DNA of 64,000 nt from Gongronella butleri (GCA_025201375.1 JAIWZP010000011.1:62001-126000), one strand, 5' to 3'; shown: positions 31,845 through 44,299, counted from the stretch's first letter. Numbers and translations are program-made. Notes: generated from the letters alone by a model not told the origin.

Positions 31845-34545
31845 ATGCGGCTTAGGTCATTGTGTGCTTGGATGGCGACAAGGGCCAAGGAGGTGTGGAC
31901 CAACCATATCCACTTTATCCAGCTGCACTACTTTTATATTTTGTTCCTGATCCTGTTTGTGTCTGCGTTGTACTATTGCGAAACGGGCACGGACTGGCAG
32001 TACATAGACGCCTTGTTTATGGCGACGACGGGCAGCACCAACACGGGGCTCAACACGCTGCCGATATCGTCGTTTAGCACGTATCAACTTATTTTGCTGT
32101 TTTTCTCGTCGTTTTTTGGATCGCATGTGGGCATTTCGCTCATGGTTGTCCTGGTGCGCAAGCGGTTCTTTTCCAAGCGATTCGACGACATTTTGTTGTA
32201 CAACAAGGCACGACGTATGCGCGAGGAGCATCGTCGTCGACGACAACGTGGCGAAAATCGCGGATCGACGTCTGCTCGTCCCTCGGCACCCATCCATCTT
32301 CGGAAATTGCGCCGATCGTCGACACTCTCGACCGCACAGAGCCAGCCATCGCAATCAAGCGGCAATCAGGCTGAATTGGCGCATCCCTTGTCCAACACGC
32401 CTGCACCAGCCTCCTCCGGGCATACCAAGATCGACATGTGGCCCAATGCTGCCTCGGACAGCATGTCCAGCATGACCAATGGCAACACGATCCATGCCGC
32501 CGATGAAATCGACAAGGACCCGTCTCCATCATTATTTGAGCTGCGAAGAGTCAACACGTCGCCACCGGCTATCCTGTCGGCGTCGTCCACGGCCATTGCC
32601 TCCCCCTGCCAATGCACCCCAATGAGGACCATCATGGGGATGACGATTCGCACGAAAATGACGGCGACGACGAAGGCGATGGCGGCATGGATGAGGATCC
32701 ACAAGGCACTTCCAACGAAAACACGGGAATTGCGTTTGCAGACGACATTGACCAGCAACGAGTGCTTGCGCGACATCGATTGGAGCAAGATCGGCGATTC
32801 CGGGACACTTTGGACAAATTGACCCAAGCGTCCGAGACTGAGGACGAGAATTTATGGCGCGATGCCTTGGATGCCGAGGACGAAATGGACAGCATCATGC
32901 GTGAGCCCATTGACAAGAGCCAATTGACGCGCGAGCAACGCTATCGCCTTGGCGGAGCCGAATACCGCGCATTGGACGTCCTTGTGCGCCTCGTGCCCAT
33001 CTATTATATTGGCATTGTTGTCGTGTTTGCTTTTGGATTCCGCATCTACATTGCCGCCTCGCCTTACGCGCAAAACGTGCTTTTGACGTCCAATGGCAAT
33101 GGTCCCGTGGATCCTTGGTTCTTCTCGTTCTTCCAGTCATTATCGGCGTTTAATAACCTGGGCATCATGCTCATCGACGCGTCCATGGTCCCCTTTCAGA
33201 ATGCACCGGCCCCACTGATCCTCACCATGCTGCTTATCCTGCTCGGCAACACAGCCTATGCCATCATGCTGCGCTTTATCATCTGGTCCATGTACAAATT
33301 GACTCCTCGGTCGCATGCCATGCACCGTGAAACCTTGCAATACCTTCTAGACCATCCTCGCAGGGTCTATACCACACTTTTCCCGTCTACACAGACGTAT
33401 TGGCTTTTGAGCATCTTGATTATCATCACGCTGGTGGAGTTGGCCTCGTTTCTCGCGCTCAATTATTGGCTGCCCGTCCTTGCAGGCATTCCCTGGGCCT
33501 CGCGCTTCATTGACGGCCTGTTCCAGTCTGTTTCCACGCGCAATGCAGGCTTTGCTGTCATTTCCCTCGGCGATTTGAATCCTGGCACACAGGTATATTC
33601 CTCAATGGCGAGAAAAAAAAAAAAAGAAAAGACGAGAAATTTATCCCTTTTCTTTGCTTTTAGCTCGTTTACATTGTGGCCATGTATATCTCGGTGTATC
33701 CGGTGGCCATTTCCATGCGTAACAGCAACGTTTATCAGGTAAGAAAAAAAAAGGAGAAAACGAGGGCAATTAGCGGCCTGTTGGACCAAAATAGGATGCA
33801 ATGTTCACCTGTCGGCCTTGTTTTTGTTGGCTTTTTTTTTTATTTTTATTTAGGAACGTGCACTGGGTATCTATCGTACGGGCGAGGATGGCGACGACGA
33901 CGGGATGAACACAAACATCCCTGATTCCGGGCCCGCGCTTCTTTTGAAGCTGAAGCGGCATCCGACCATGACGAGCGTGATCACCAATGGCCGCAAGGCG
34001 CTCAAGAAACCCGATTTCTTTGTCGTGCAGCAAGTGCAGCGGCAATTGTCAAATGACATTTCGTGGCTGATTGTGTGTCTTTTCATCATTGTCGTTGCCG
34101 AGGCTGGGCGCATCATGGACCCGTCGCCCATCACCGTGTGGACCATCATCTACGAATGTGTCAGTGCCTTTGGCAACATTGGCGCGTCGCCGGGTAAGCC
34201 CAAACTTGAGGGTATTTTGTTTCAATGGACTCATTTTTTTTCTTTTTTGGTTCTGTAGGCTACCCCAACACGAGCGTGTCGCAGAGCGGCGAGTATCGTG
34301 TCATCAGCAAGCTGGTGATCATCTTCCTCATGTACAAGGGGCGGCATCGTGGCCTGCCAGCGTCGATTGACCGCGCCGTGATGCTTCCCAGCGACCAGCT
34401 CGAGGACACCGAGGCCGAGGAGCAGATCTTCAAGCGTCGCATGTCGTACCATACCCCTTCGTCGCACGGCGGCGCAAGCAGCATCCGCAACGCAAACGGC
34501 AGCTTGGACAATATAAAGATTTACCAACGCACAGAGACATTTTAA
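31845..34545 (+). CDS. TRK-type potassium transporter B, with an apparent one-base frameshift
   Basis: Exons are 31845-33592, 33664-33738, 33854-34193 and 34259-34545. The product would be about 816 residues if one base were added. It is the sister of the upstream gene: TGSTNTGLNT, LSAFNNLGIML, STRNAGFAVIS and SAFGNIGASPGYPNTS mark the four selectivity loops, and GIAFADD lies in the long loop. In the long loop the reading frame switches between about 32540 and 32612. The simplest cause is the C5 run at 32602-32606 being one C short. The region has no intron-like GT...AG with the A/T runs typical here. All downstream splice phases agree with a single missing base. Compared with gene A it has one extra intron (33593-33663). 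It may be a sequencing error or a real inactivating change; the break lies in a poorly conserved acidic loop. Confidence 0.88.
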
Positions 34546-37383
34546 TGTTTTTTTTGTTTTGTTTTCGCCAATGCCCTCCCTCCCTTTTTTTTTTTTTTTT
34601 TGTCAGTTTTGCTCCTCCACCTTGTCACTCTTTCTCTAGATGCGCTTAATTTATTAAAATTTGTAGATATCCCATGATTTGTTCGCCATTAATTTTTGTA
34701 CGTAGAATGCGAAAAAACCAAGAGAGTCGAGCCACATGCCCTTTTTTTCCGTGGCTCATTGTGAAAAAAAATTATGCCAAACGCGTTATTTTTGCCTTTA
34801 GAGCGTGTGACGCGCTTCGCACGGCGTGCAATCTTCGTGTACAGCGCGTCAAACGCATCCAAAATCTGCTAAACACGTCGCTGCCCTCGAACTGACATGC
34901 CCGTAGAAGCCGGCGCCGCTCCCGCGCCGCTCGACACCCACCTCTACTCGTTTCGCCACACATGCTTTTGAGAAAAAATGAGATGTGTCAAAATATTTCA
35001 CGAAACGCGTCAAAAGCTCGTCAAACGCATCACGCAAATCAATAGCGCATCAACTAGCCCATCATCGACGCTCGCACTCCCTGATGCATGGTCCATATTA
35101 TCTCGAGTAAAGAAAAAACAGTTGATATAGTCCTGAAAATGGCGACTGTAACCGTGTAACGTGGATTGTGTATGCACGGCACGCGTGTAATTTGTTTCAT
35201 GACGCCTTTGGCTCCTAAGGTGGACAGATGTGCGTGTCACAGGCGGCGAATCGAGCAGCTGCGCTCACAAAACTGTGTATTGAAAAACTAATATTATTGC
35301 ACTGCAAAAAGAAGAGAATGGTGTCGTACTCGCACTCGGGTCAGGCGTCAGAGGACTGTGGTGTTCCTTGCCATGCAAAAGGAGTCGTGATCATGAGGAG
35401 CAATGTGCAGCTGCAAAGGCATCTTTTCTCAAAATCATGTCGAGAAAACAAATCGATTCATTTTCGGACTAGAGTAGCACCGATGGCATAAGCACTTTAA
35501 TGCAGAAAAAGAAGCCCTTTCGAATGAGTCATTTTTCGTATTCATACAATGCCAGAGTGTCGAGAAAACACAAATATAGAAAATCGTGGTTTTTGACAGG
35601 GGTACACTCAGGATGGCGAAAATGGGAAAATTAAAGTGCTCCAATTGCTTTCTTATTTTGACGGGTGCCAGGGCACAAAGAAAGACGAACGAACGCGGTG
35701 TCAGCGACCGAGGTCGGCATGGCCATTGGGTCGTAAATGGCAATTGTTGTCGAAAAAGGCTCGTTTTGTTGCAAGGGCCAAGTTGGCGAAAAAGCATCGC
35801 AGTGTCCCCAAATTTGATTCCACAGCGAGAGCGCGACGCGACGCATGTTTCCTTCATGCCGTTCGCAAGAGACCAGGCTGCAAGTTGGCGTGAAAAAGCC
35901 GGTACCGCGAGGCCCTTGATTTCCATGATTTTCAAAGCGTGATGGAGCGTGACACCGATGCGTAATGCGATCGCTCAACTCACGTATTTTGTGCCCAGCG
36001 GCTATGTCTACGTGATGGACACGTCGGACCAGCGCCATCACACTTTCTCGCCCCGCATTGAGCAGATCGACCTCTCGTTTTTTTGTCTTTTTTGACGCTT
36101 ACTCAAAGGGATATACATGATGATCAAGTTTCGCGGATATCCGAGGACCTCGATTTCAAATTTCTCGACGCGGCCCCGTTTCACCTATTTTTGAAAACAC
36201 AGTCCAGGTTGCTCAGATCAGCGCTTACAGCCGCGGAACTGGGATCGCTCGACGCCTCTCGTCGCGTACTTTCTAATCGTGACCTAAAGGTGGATTAAAC
36301 GCGACAAGTGTAAGTTCGAGGTATGATGGTCAGCAAAAAATCTGCGTGTTGCAATTTTTTTCTTTTAGGTAGTGCTGCAACATCTTTTTGGCGTTCGCTC
36401 TGAGCGCTCTCGATTCCGCCGAGGTGGCAGATCATGGCATATGTCAGGATGACAGGATGATGCTGCACACGCGCTGTCAATCTTGCAAAGTGCGAAAAAA
36501 ACACGGGTGTCGCGCCATTTTTGTCCTGGCTCAAGCAAGGTGGTATGAACTCTCGTGTCATCAGGGGCTGGAGACACGATCAGGACGCGTATCGGCCAAC
36601 GCGGTCGCGATGTTGCTTTGCACCAATCAGAAAAATCAGCTTCCGAAACTTTTGACCGCGCACGGCTCTGTGAAATAAAAGACAATGCGCTAACGTCTGG
36701 CGGCCAAAGCTGCTCAGAATCGAATTCTCTATACATGTTCTTAATCAATAACACGTTAAAATTCAGAAGTGCGCGCGGAAAACGCGCAAAAAGGATTGGG
36801 CAAATCAAAATGTCGGAACTGGCACGTTTCAATCGCGTTTAACTAAGAAATAATCCTGGCAGGGCGTCAGGCATGTCACTGGCATAAAAAGCCGTTCAAA
36901 TCAACGATGGATCGCGTCCTCGTCGGGCAAATCACGAATTCAGTGGTTTTGACCCTCCCCCCCCCGCGCGACAAGACACAATCTAGTTTGCGTCACCACG
37001 ATGACACTCCACTCGAGTAACAAGCTGCAACAAGGGAGCACGGGTCGTCATAAATTCAAAAGGGGAATATTCAAAAACAGGGCAAGGTAAATGCAGCCAC
37101 AGCTAAAACAAAAAAACAAAAAAAAAACAATAAAAAAAGTCAAAAATTCGTGTTTTTTGGAATTGATCTTTACAAAACATAAAATTGCACGCGCCATCCG
37201 AAAAGAGGCGTCCTCTTGTGGCCAATATTAGACATACACGAGCCTCGTGATCCGATTTGGCTTGCTTTTTATGTCGCACCGCCCACCGTGTCAGCCTCGA
37301 ACGACCTTGCGCAGAGCCTCCGCCGTGCCCTGTTTGATGAAGTTCACTTTTGAAGAACGACATTTCTTTTATTTTATTTTATT
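34546..37383. other. Intergenic, repeat fragments only
   Basis: No supported gene in 2.8 kb. Two fragments of the dispersed repeat's terminal core occur here: an inverted arm at about 35578-35640 (AAAATCGTGGTTTTTGAC and GGGGTACACTCAGGA) and a forward arm at 35910-35960. A C9 run is at 36958-36966. Open frames such as 35435-35935 (-) overlap these fragments and show no family features. Confidence 0.45.
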
Positions 37384-37922
37384 TCATGATAGATCCGTGG
37401 CATGCATCATAATGAGATCAGGTGTCTTAAGACTGCAAATCGCCCAATTCGACTTGCATGGCCTGGAACACTGGTTTTTCGGGTCAAAAACAATGCTTGA
37501 AAAGTCCGCGTCGATCATTGCTTTCTTGATCTGCGCGATTTGCGCTATGGTCAGCTAAAATAAAAAAAAGGATGATAACTATCAAAAATCGAGAGGCAAC
37601 GCATCTCTCGGACAACTTACGTCGCGTAGTACCGTTGCTGGGAAAAGTTCGCTATACAACAGCACAAGATGCGTAGGAATCTCATTGCACACATTGGCGC
37701 GCGTGATTGTAGCGCCATTGGTTTGACTCCAGCAGCGCCGCAAACAGTTTGCAGCGCTGCTGAAGTCAAAAGTCCAAAAAACACGTCATTGACAACACCA
37801 CCCGCCAGTGCCAGATAATCATTCTCATCAATGTGATTGTATGCGTCACGGTCAGCGTCATCGACGTCAAAAACACGTCTCGGATCAAGCCAAATGTCGT
37901 AAAATCGCACAAGACGGCGCAT
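37384..37922 (-). pseudogene. Possible decayed two-exon gene of unknown family
   Basis: The minus strand opens with an ATG frame at 37922 (DIWLDPRRVFDVDDADRD, then ENDYLALAGGVVND). The frame that continues best to the splice site is shifted after a T6 run near 37790. It reads CNEIPTHLVLLYSELFPATV and meets a canonical GTAAGT donor at 37620. A T-rich tract and TTTTAG acceptor (37555) then open a second exon of 56 residues in the matching phase, ending at 37384. The change of frame suggests a pseudogene or a sequence error. A 49-bp palindrome (37722-37770) lies at the point where the frame changes. The family is not recognised; random open frames remain possible. Confidence 0.3.
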
Positions 37923-38693
37923 TGGCTTTAAGCAAAGCGAGTGCTGATTAATTGGCGCTAGAACACGTGCTCACTAGTCGACGAGATGGATGAGCGTCCG
38001 TTGTTATTCATATTTTTTTCTTGTGGGCACGGCCACATACACGCTCTTGAAATTTCGTTACATTTTCGCGCGGGATGTTCATAGAGTCATTGGGCGCCAC
38101 GGTCACCGGGTTGCCACCAGATGCAGAAAAAAAGTCGATGGGACTGGAACGCTTTTGTGCGCTGTCGCTGGATTCTGCCACTGTGTGAATTGAGGCCAAA
38201 AAATGAGCATCCACGCGTCAAGACGCGTCAAATTCCTTTCTTTCACAATTTTGCTGCGTACGGACACGCTTGTGAGGCATTGAGAGAAAAAAAAACAGAC
38301 AAACGGCACAAGGGACAAGGGAATGACAAAAAAAAAAAAAAAGAGAGAGAGAGAGAGAAAGGCTGACGAGAAGACCAATAAAAAGGGAAGAGAGGATGCG
38401 ATCATAAATGGGGTGAGGTGCGATTGCTCACTTCCATCGCTGCCTTGGACAACCTTTTTTTTTTTATGGCTGGGCGGTTTTGGGCTGGAGATTCATGCCG
38501 CAGTGCGGAGACAAAAATAAAAAGTGGGATTGGGCTCGTGATCGCCAAGGCGCCCAAGACATTTACGCCCTTTTTTTTCGTTGCTTTTTTTCCCATCGCT
38601 TTTCTTTCCTTGTTTTTTTCCTGTTTTTTTTTTTCTTTCTTTTTTATTCCCCTTTTCCATCTTTTATCTCATTCCCCTCTGTCTTTTGTTATC
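37923..38693. other. Upstream flank of the NBR1-like gene
   Basis: Includes an A/GA-rich stretch at 38325-38362 and a strongly T/C-rich tract at 38570-38690 directly before the ATG at 38694, the usual leader pattern here. No gene was recognised. Confidence 0.45.
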
Positions 38694-41600
38694 ATGTCCA
38701 AGATAAATTTCAAGCTCAAACTGAACGACGCGCCAGCGTATCAATTCATGACGTACGAGGAGCCGGTCGACCGCCATGGCGTTCGAGTCAGCGTTGAGCA
38801 AGAGTGGCCTTTTTTTCGACAAGCGGTAAGTGACTGACGGCGCTCAATTTGAGCCAAGACAAACGACGGCTTACGTGTTTTTTTTTATTTTTATTTTTAT
38901 TTTTATAATTTCAGGTGAGCCATTTTTTCCAATTGGGCGATCGTGCGTTTGACTTGTTGTATGTGGACAATGAAGGCGACGTGCTGATGGTGACGACGCC
39001 CAATCAATTCGAAATCATGATGAATCGCACGTATCAGGTCTACGAGAAGTTGCATCGCAAGCATCACGGCTACGAGAGGCTCACGCGGCGCCTGACGGTG
39101 CGCACTAAGAGTGACGCCAAGGAAAACACCAGCCGCGAGGCGCAGACCGACGCGCCATCGTTTGTGCAAGAGAAGATGGCGCCGTTGTCCAGTGACATGG
39201 ACATTGACCCGCCATCTGCTGCTGCGGCCTCGTCGCAAGAGCCCTTGCCGGCGCTAATCCATTCCGTGATGAATATCTTTGCGCGTGCGGTCAATGCCCC
39301 CACCAATGGCCCCACCAATGGTCCTGCTGCTGCGTCATCGGCGTCATCTGCCGAGCCTGCACCTCCTTCGCCCGGCAACAACATGTTCGAGGGCCTTTTG
39401 GACCAAGTCCACAATATCATTGAGCGTGGCGCCGCCGGGCCCGATGCCGACCGCGCGCGTGCCGCCTTCCAGAACTTGCAACAGATGGTTGCGCCCCCTG
39501 CTACGCAACAACCAGGCGAAACATCGTCTGCATCCACCTGGAATTTCGTCATTCCGCCGTCATCCACCACATCGCGCTCCGTCAAGGTGTCCCTATACTG
39601 CAATCGCTGTCTGCTGCAGCTCAAAGAGTACGAACCTCCCAAAAAAATGGAAAAAGCCGAGCTTTTTTTTTCTCATTTTTTCCTTTTTCTCTTTTCTTTT
39701 TTTTTTTTTTAGCCCCTACTGGGTTTGCAACCAATGCCCCGACTATCACCTGTGCCACGCGTGTATTGATCATCAGACCATCTGCCACAAGGAGCACTCG
39801 TTCACCAAGGTGAGCAACAGCCAATTGCCCCAAACAACGCCAGCGCCGCCCACAAACGCCGAAAATACCAGCTCTGGCCTCGACAAGAGCAGCATCAGCC
39901 TGGATGCCGTTCACACCAATGTCATTTGCGATCATTGCAGCCGCACCATCACGGGCATCCGCTACAAGGTAAAAAAAAAAAAAAAAATAGCCAGGAATCA
40001 TCGTTTTTTTTTATGGGTTTTTTTTCCTCCCTTTTTTTTTCAAGTGTGGTCATTGCTACGACTATGATCTTTGCAGCCAGTGCGAACCCCTGCAGGAGCA
40101 CGACGCGCAGCACGTGTTCATCAAGATCCGGCGTCCATTGGACCCTTTGCGCAGCATGGCGACGATTCTTTTGCCGAAGTTTGACTATGCCATCAAGACC
40201 ACTACGCCTGCAACGACGCACGCCAAGCCCGAGGCCGTGTCGAACCAGGACACAACGTCGCCGACGCCGCCCATCTCGGCGTTTGCGCGTTGCAACATCA
40301 GCACGCCTCAAAGCAAGGGTGTTGACGCGCCTTTGTCCAATTCTTTGCCATTCAAAGTGCAAGTGAAGCGCGCATCGTCGATTGGATCGTCGATTGGATC
40401 GTCGTCGTCCACTTGCTCGTCGTGGGCGGTTCCGCAGGTGCCACGTCATCACGCGCAGCCATCGCAGCCATCGCAGCCCACATTGTTTTCTACTGCGTCG
40501 CAGCCAATTCCTTCACGTCCTGGTTCCTTGTCGTCGTCGTCGTCGTTGCGCCGATCGTGCACCGTGTCCACATCGAATGTTTCACGCAGTGTGCTTTCTG
40601 CACGCTTCGTGCAGGACGTGAACGTGCCGGATGGATCGCACATGACGCCTGGGCAGCAATTCATCAAGATTTGGAAATTGAAGAATGATGGTGATGCTGA
40701 ATGGCCTCAGGGAACCACGCTTGTCTTCCACGGTGGTGATATTCCGAGGCCCTTCCGACCCATGACCACGAATTCGGGTGCTGTACCCAGTTGCCAACCG
40801 GGCGACGAAGTCCAGGTCGCCATTGAGCTGCTGGCGCCTCACATGCCTGGTCGCCACGTCTCGTATTATCGTCTAATGGCACCAAATGGCAAACGCTTTG
40901 GCGATCAATTATGGTGCGATATCACCACCATCTTCACCACCCCAAACCACAACAAGCCCCAGGAAACTACTGTCAATGACGCGCCGCAGCCCACCACGGT
41001 CCAATCGCAAGAATTCATCTACCCGCGTCTCAGCACCAATGATAACAATGCCAATGACAACGACAAGACCCAGGACAATCAGACCGTTGCCACCTCCACC
41101 GACGCCGGCAGCGACCTTGACACCCCAACCATCCGCACCTTCTCATTGTCCGGCGAATCAGACGCCATCAGCAACCGATCAACGAGCACACATGAGGATA
41201 CCGCCTCTTTTGTCGACGCGTCCGCCGACCGCGCTGCTACAGACATCGCCGAGGATCCATTCCAAGACCCTTCCTTGGAAAATAGCCCCACAAGCGCCCC
41301 GTGTCTCATGCATCTCATGCAAAACGAGTATGTCCTCGTCAATGACCCTCTCAATCTCGACGATTCGCATGCGCAATTCGTCCCCAACGAGAAAACACCC
41401 GCAGACACCAATCATCACCATGCCGAGAATGCCCAGAGTGCCAAGAACACAGAACCGCAGCCATTGAATCCCGAGCAACAAGAAGGCCCATTCAGCACAG
41501 AGCTCGCTCAATTGCACGAAATGGTATAAACCTCAACTTTTTTTTTTTTTTAAAAAAAAAAAAAGAGAAGAAATCTTATAAAACTCTTTTTGATCATGCT

Positions 41601-41718
41601 TGCCAAGTAGGGCATCTCGTACTGCGACTCAATTGCGTTGGAATTGCTAAAGGAGCATCAAGGCCAATTGAACGAGGTGATCCCCATGCTGCTTGAGCTG
41701 TCTCTGTATCCAAAATAA
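38694..41718 (+). CDS. NBR1-type selective autophagy receptor: PB1, two ZZ, FW and UBA
   Basis: Exons are 38694-38825, 38915-39627, 39713-39968, 40045-41523 and 41611-41718, giving 895 residues. Domains in order: a PB1-like domain (1-90) with basic INFKLKL and the acidic YVDNEGDVLMVTTPNQFE; a first ZZ zinc finger (about 270-312) completed across intron 2 (LYCNRC, CNQCPDYHLCHAC); and a second ZZ (about 352-395) split by intron 3 (ICDHC, CGHCYDYDLCSQC). The NBR1 four-tryptophan (FW) domain follows at about 553-665 (FVQDVNVPDGSHMTPGQQF, IWKLKNDGDAEWP, PGRHVSYYRL, FGDQLWCDI). The last exon supplies a UBA domain (EMGISYCDSIALELLKEHQG). Family members link ubiquitinated or oligomeric cargo to Atg8 on the phagophore. 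YVLV at about residue 796 is a candidate Atg8-binding motif. Introns 1 and 4 are phase 0. The domain order is seen directly; the role is by family. Confidence 0.9.
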
Positions 41719-41877
41719 GCCCTTTGCCACTTTTTTTTTTTCGTCTCTCATATTGCTTTATCCCCCCTCTTCTCTCCTCCCCTCTCTTTCATCCATTGAA
41801 AAAAAAAATACGAGTCCTCAAAAGAATCAAAGCACTGAAGTTTAAATAAAAATGGCCTTTTTTTATTGCCCATTTGC

Positions 41878-42249
41878 TTAATGTGTGGCCTTTTTGCCGC
41901 TGGCCTCGGTGCCATGGGGCCCATGGTCGCTGTGCGTGTGGTGCACGCCATGATCCGCATCATGCGCGCCAGCTTGCTGCGTCGCCATCGGCTGCGAATC
42001 GTCATTCACTTTGAAAAAGCCTTGATCGTTGCTGTCGTTGTCCTTTTCGCCCGCCAGCAATTGCGCATTCATCGCCTCGCCACGCTGCTGCCATTTTTGT
42101 ACGTCAGACTGCAACTTGTGACGTAGACTCGCTGGTAGCTTGTCGCTAAAATGTTTAAAAAAAAAAAAAGTTCAGCGCGTGCACGCCGCATTGGCATTGA
42201 AATTTTACGTGAGAGGACTCTGTTGCGAAGGATTGTCCGAATTTTGCAT
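41878..42249 (-). CDS. Small orphan protein, two exons
   Basis: Exon 1 is 42209-42249 and exon 2 is 41878-42145, giving 102 residues. The intron is 63 nt, phase 2, with a GTAAAA donor and a T-rich tract ending in TTTTAG. The product begins MQNSDNPSQQSPLT, has one plausible helix (LPASLRHKLQSDVQKWQQRG), then a charged segment and a His-rich tail (HGVHHTHSDHGPHG). I know no family. It is convergent with the NBR1-like gene (160 bp between stops) and divergent from the HMG-box gene, sharing the 42250-42760 promoter region. The splice fit and helix support a real gene, but it could be spurious. Confidence 0.5.
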
Positions 42250-42760
42250 TTTGATGAGTGTGTGGGAAAATAAAAAGAAAAAAAAGTAAAACGTACCAGA
42301 AAGAGAGAAAAGCGAAGCGCAATGCTCCACAGGCTCACCCTTTTTTTTAAAAAAAAAAAAAAAAGCGTGCGTGTGCGTGCTTTCAAACACAACGTCATGG
42401 GCTGGGCGTTGAATGGGTTTGAGTGAAAATCTGCATGCCCTGATTGGCCCGCGCCGATTTTAAATGCTGGCCCGCGTTTTTACCAGGCTGGGCTCCCCCC
42501 AATTTTTTTTTTCTCATTGTCGCCCTGTTGCCAAACGTGTACAGCAGCAGTTTGGAACCAGCTGTGGTTTGCTGTTCTAGGAAACGAGCGGGCCCAAACG
42601 GCAGACACACCTTGTTTATTATTTTGGGGAGGCCCCGCTTTTTATTTTCCCTTTCCCTCTTCTTCTTCCTCCCTTTTTTCCTTTTTCCCCCGGCAGCCTC
42701 TCTCTTTCTCTTTTTATCTTTTGAAAGGCAAACCCCTTCTATTAAAAAAAAGCATATATC
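42250..42760. promoter_or_regulatory. Divergent promoter of the small orphan and the HMG-box gene
   Basis: About 510 bp lie between two divergent starts. CT-rich tracts at 42640-42720 lead to the ATG at 42761. T and A runs sit next to each other at 42341-42363. No defined binding site was recognised. Confidence 0.45.
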
Positions 42761-42983
42761 ATGACTCTAGGTATTAAAAAAATCATAAAAAAAGCTTTGG
42801 TCGGCCCTGGCCCGCCCCAAACACCCTCGCTTTGGCTGACACACAACTTGCTCTTGCTCTCTAGATGATGATCAAAAGGACAAGTACACCAAACTGAAGA
42901 AACGTATCCGCGATATCGAGCGCGTAAGCGAAAAACACCTTCTTTTCTCCCGGATCCAGACGCGCCCGGTCGACTCACGCTGC

Positions 42984-43014
<31 letters not shown>

Positions 43015-43859
43015 GCCAGCAAAACGATTTTCTCCACGTGCGCATCCACAAGGCCCAAAAGAGCATACGTCGCCTGCGATTGGAACGAACGTATGCCCTA
43101 CAATGTCATGAAAAAAAAACACCCATTTCGCCTGCTCATCATCCTTTTTCTTTTTTTCCGCTAGCTTCTTGCTGGATCGCATTGAAAAGATCAATGGGCA
43201 CGTCTCCATGGACGACTCGGATGACGATGCTGCCGCCTCGGATCATGATCAGCTGGCCTCGGTAAGAAAAAAAAAAAAAAAAGAAAAAAAGGGCAAATCG
43301 GGGACATGACACCGGATGAGACCACAGAGACATTGCGACATTTGTTCGACTCAACACGCCCCCTATTTTCGATAGTTCAATGGAACTCACCCAGGCAAGA
43401 CGCCAAAGCCCAAGAAGAAAAAGGATCCCAACGCGCCAAAGGGCCCCGGCAATGTGTTTTTCCTCTTTTGCCGTCTGCAGCGTGATAAGATCAAGGACGA
43501 GCACCCCGAGGAACGCAGCCTCGGCGAGGTCACCAAGCTGCTCAGTGCCAAGTGGAAAAGCCTCAGCAAAGAGGACAAACAGGTAAAAGAAAAAAAAGAG
43601 AAAAAAAGAAAAAAACACGCGACGCGACGCGTTTTGTGCGTGAATGACGCGTGCACGCACTCGCCCCTACCTTTTCCCCCTCCAATCGCTCATTTTTCTT
43701 TCTTCTTGCATCCAGGTGTACCACGACATGTACCAAAAGGAACTCGAGGAATACGAGGTTGCCATGAAGACCTACACCAGCAATGTCAACAGCCATACCA
43801 ATGCCGTGCAGGAAGACGAGCCCATGAACAGCAGCGTACCACCATCCCCGACGGCTTGA
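42761..43859 (+). CDS. HMG-box protein, likely Nhp10-like INO80 subunit, six exons
   Basis: Exons are 42761-42770, 42865-42923, 43020-43090, 43165-43261, 43376-43582 and 43716-43859, giving 195 residues. The first exon is only 10 nt (ATG ACT CTA G). It is supported by phase and by an upstream stop situation. An N-terminal coiled coil (KYTKLKKRIRDIERQNDFL, RIHKAQKSIRRLRLERTFLL) precedes an acidic linker and a single HMG box at about 98-165 (DPNAPKGPGNVFFLFCRLQR, LGEVTKLLSAKWKSLSKEDK, VYHDMYQKELEEYE). A basic-arginine coiled coil followed by one HMG box is the layout of fungal Nhp10, a DNA-binding subunit of the INO80 chromatin remodeller. HMG box is certain; Nhp10 is probable. Other single-box HMGB proteins usually lack that coiled coil. 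Confidence 0.85.
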
Positions 43860-44299
43860 GCATTTCCATCCTTTTGCTAATTCCTTCTTCTTTTTTCACC
43901 TCTTTCTACTCGCTTCCATCCCACTTTCCTTTATTGTAGACTTTTTTTTTGTACCCGTTTCTCTCTTTTTTTTTCCTTTCCCCTGTCCCCTGTCCCACTC
44001 TTTTCAGTACATATATTATTTCTCTTTCTCTCTCTTGTCATCACCACCTTTCTGTACCATGATTTTCTCTCTTTTTTTCCTTTTAACAACACATCCAATA
44101 GCTATTTCCCTCTCCCCTTGATGAATCAATAAACCACGTCGTCATCCAAAAATGAAGTGCGGAACGTGGCAAATATAATTCGAGCACTGCTCAGGAAACA
44201 CGGCAAACCGCTGATTCTAGGGGGGAAAAACAGTTTCATGATAATTCCATAGCGTGGCATTTGCCGGCCCCGAGACGTGTCTTTACATGAAATGCCAAG

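Noticed and set aside
35435..35935. 166-residue minus-strand frame
   Set aside because: It lies over fragments of the dispersed repeat; no domain, no splice-linked continuation and unlike codon use of the real genes.
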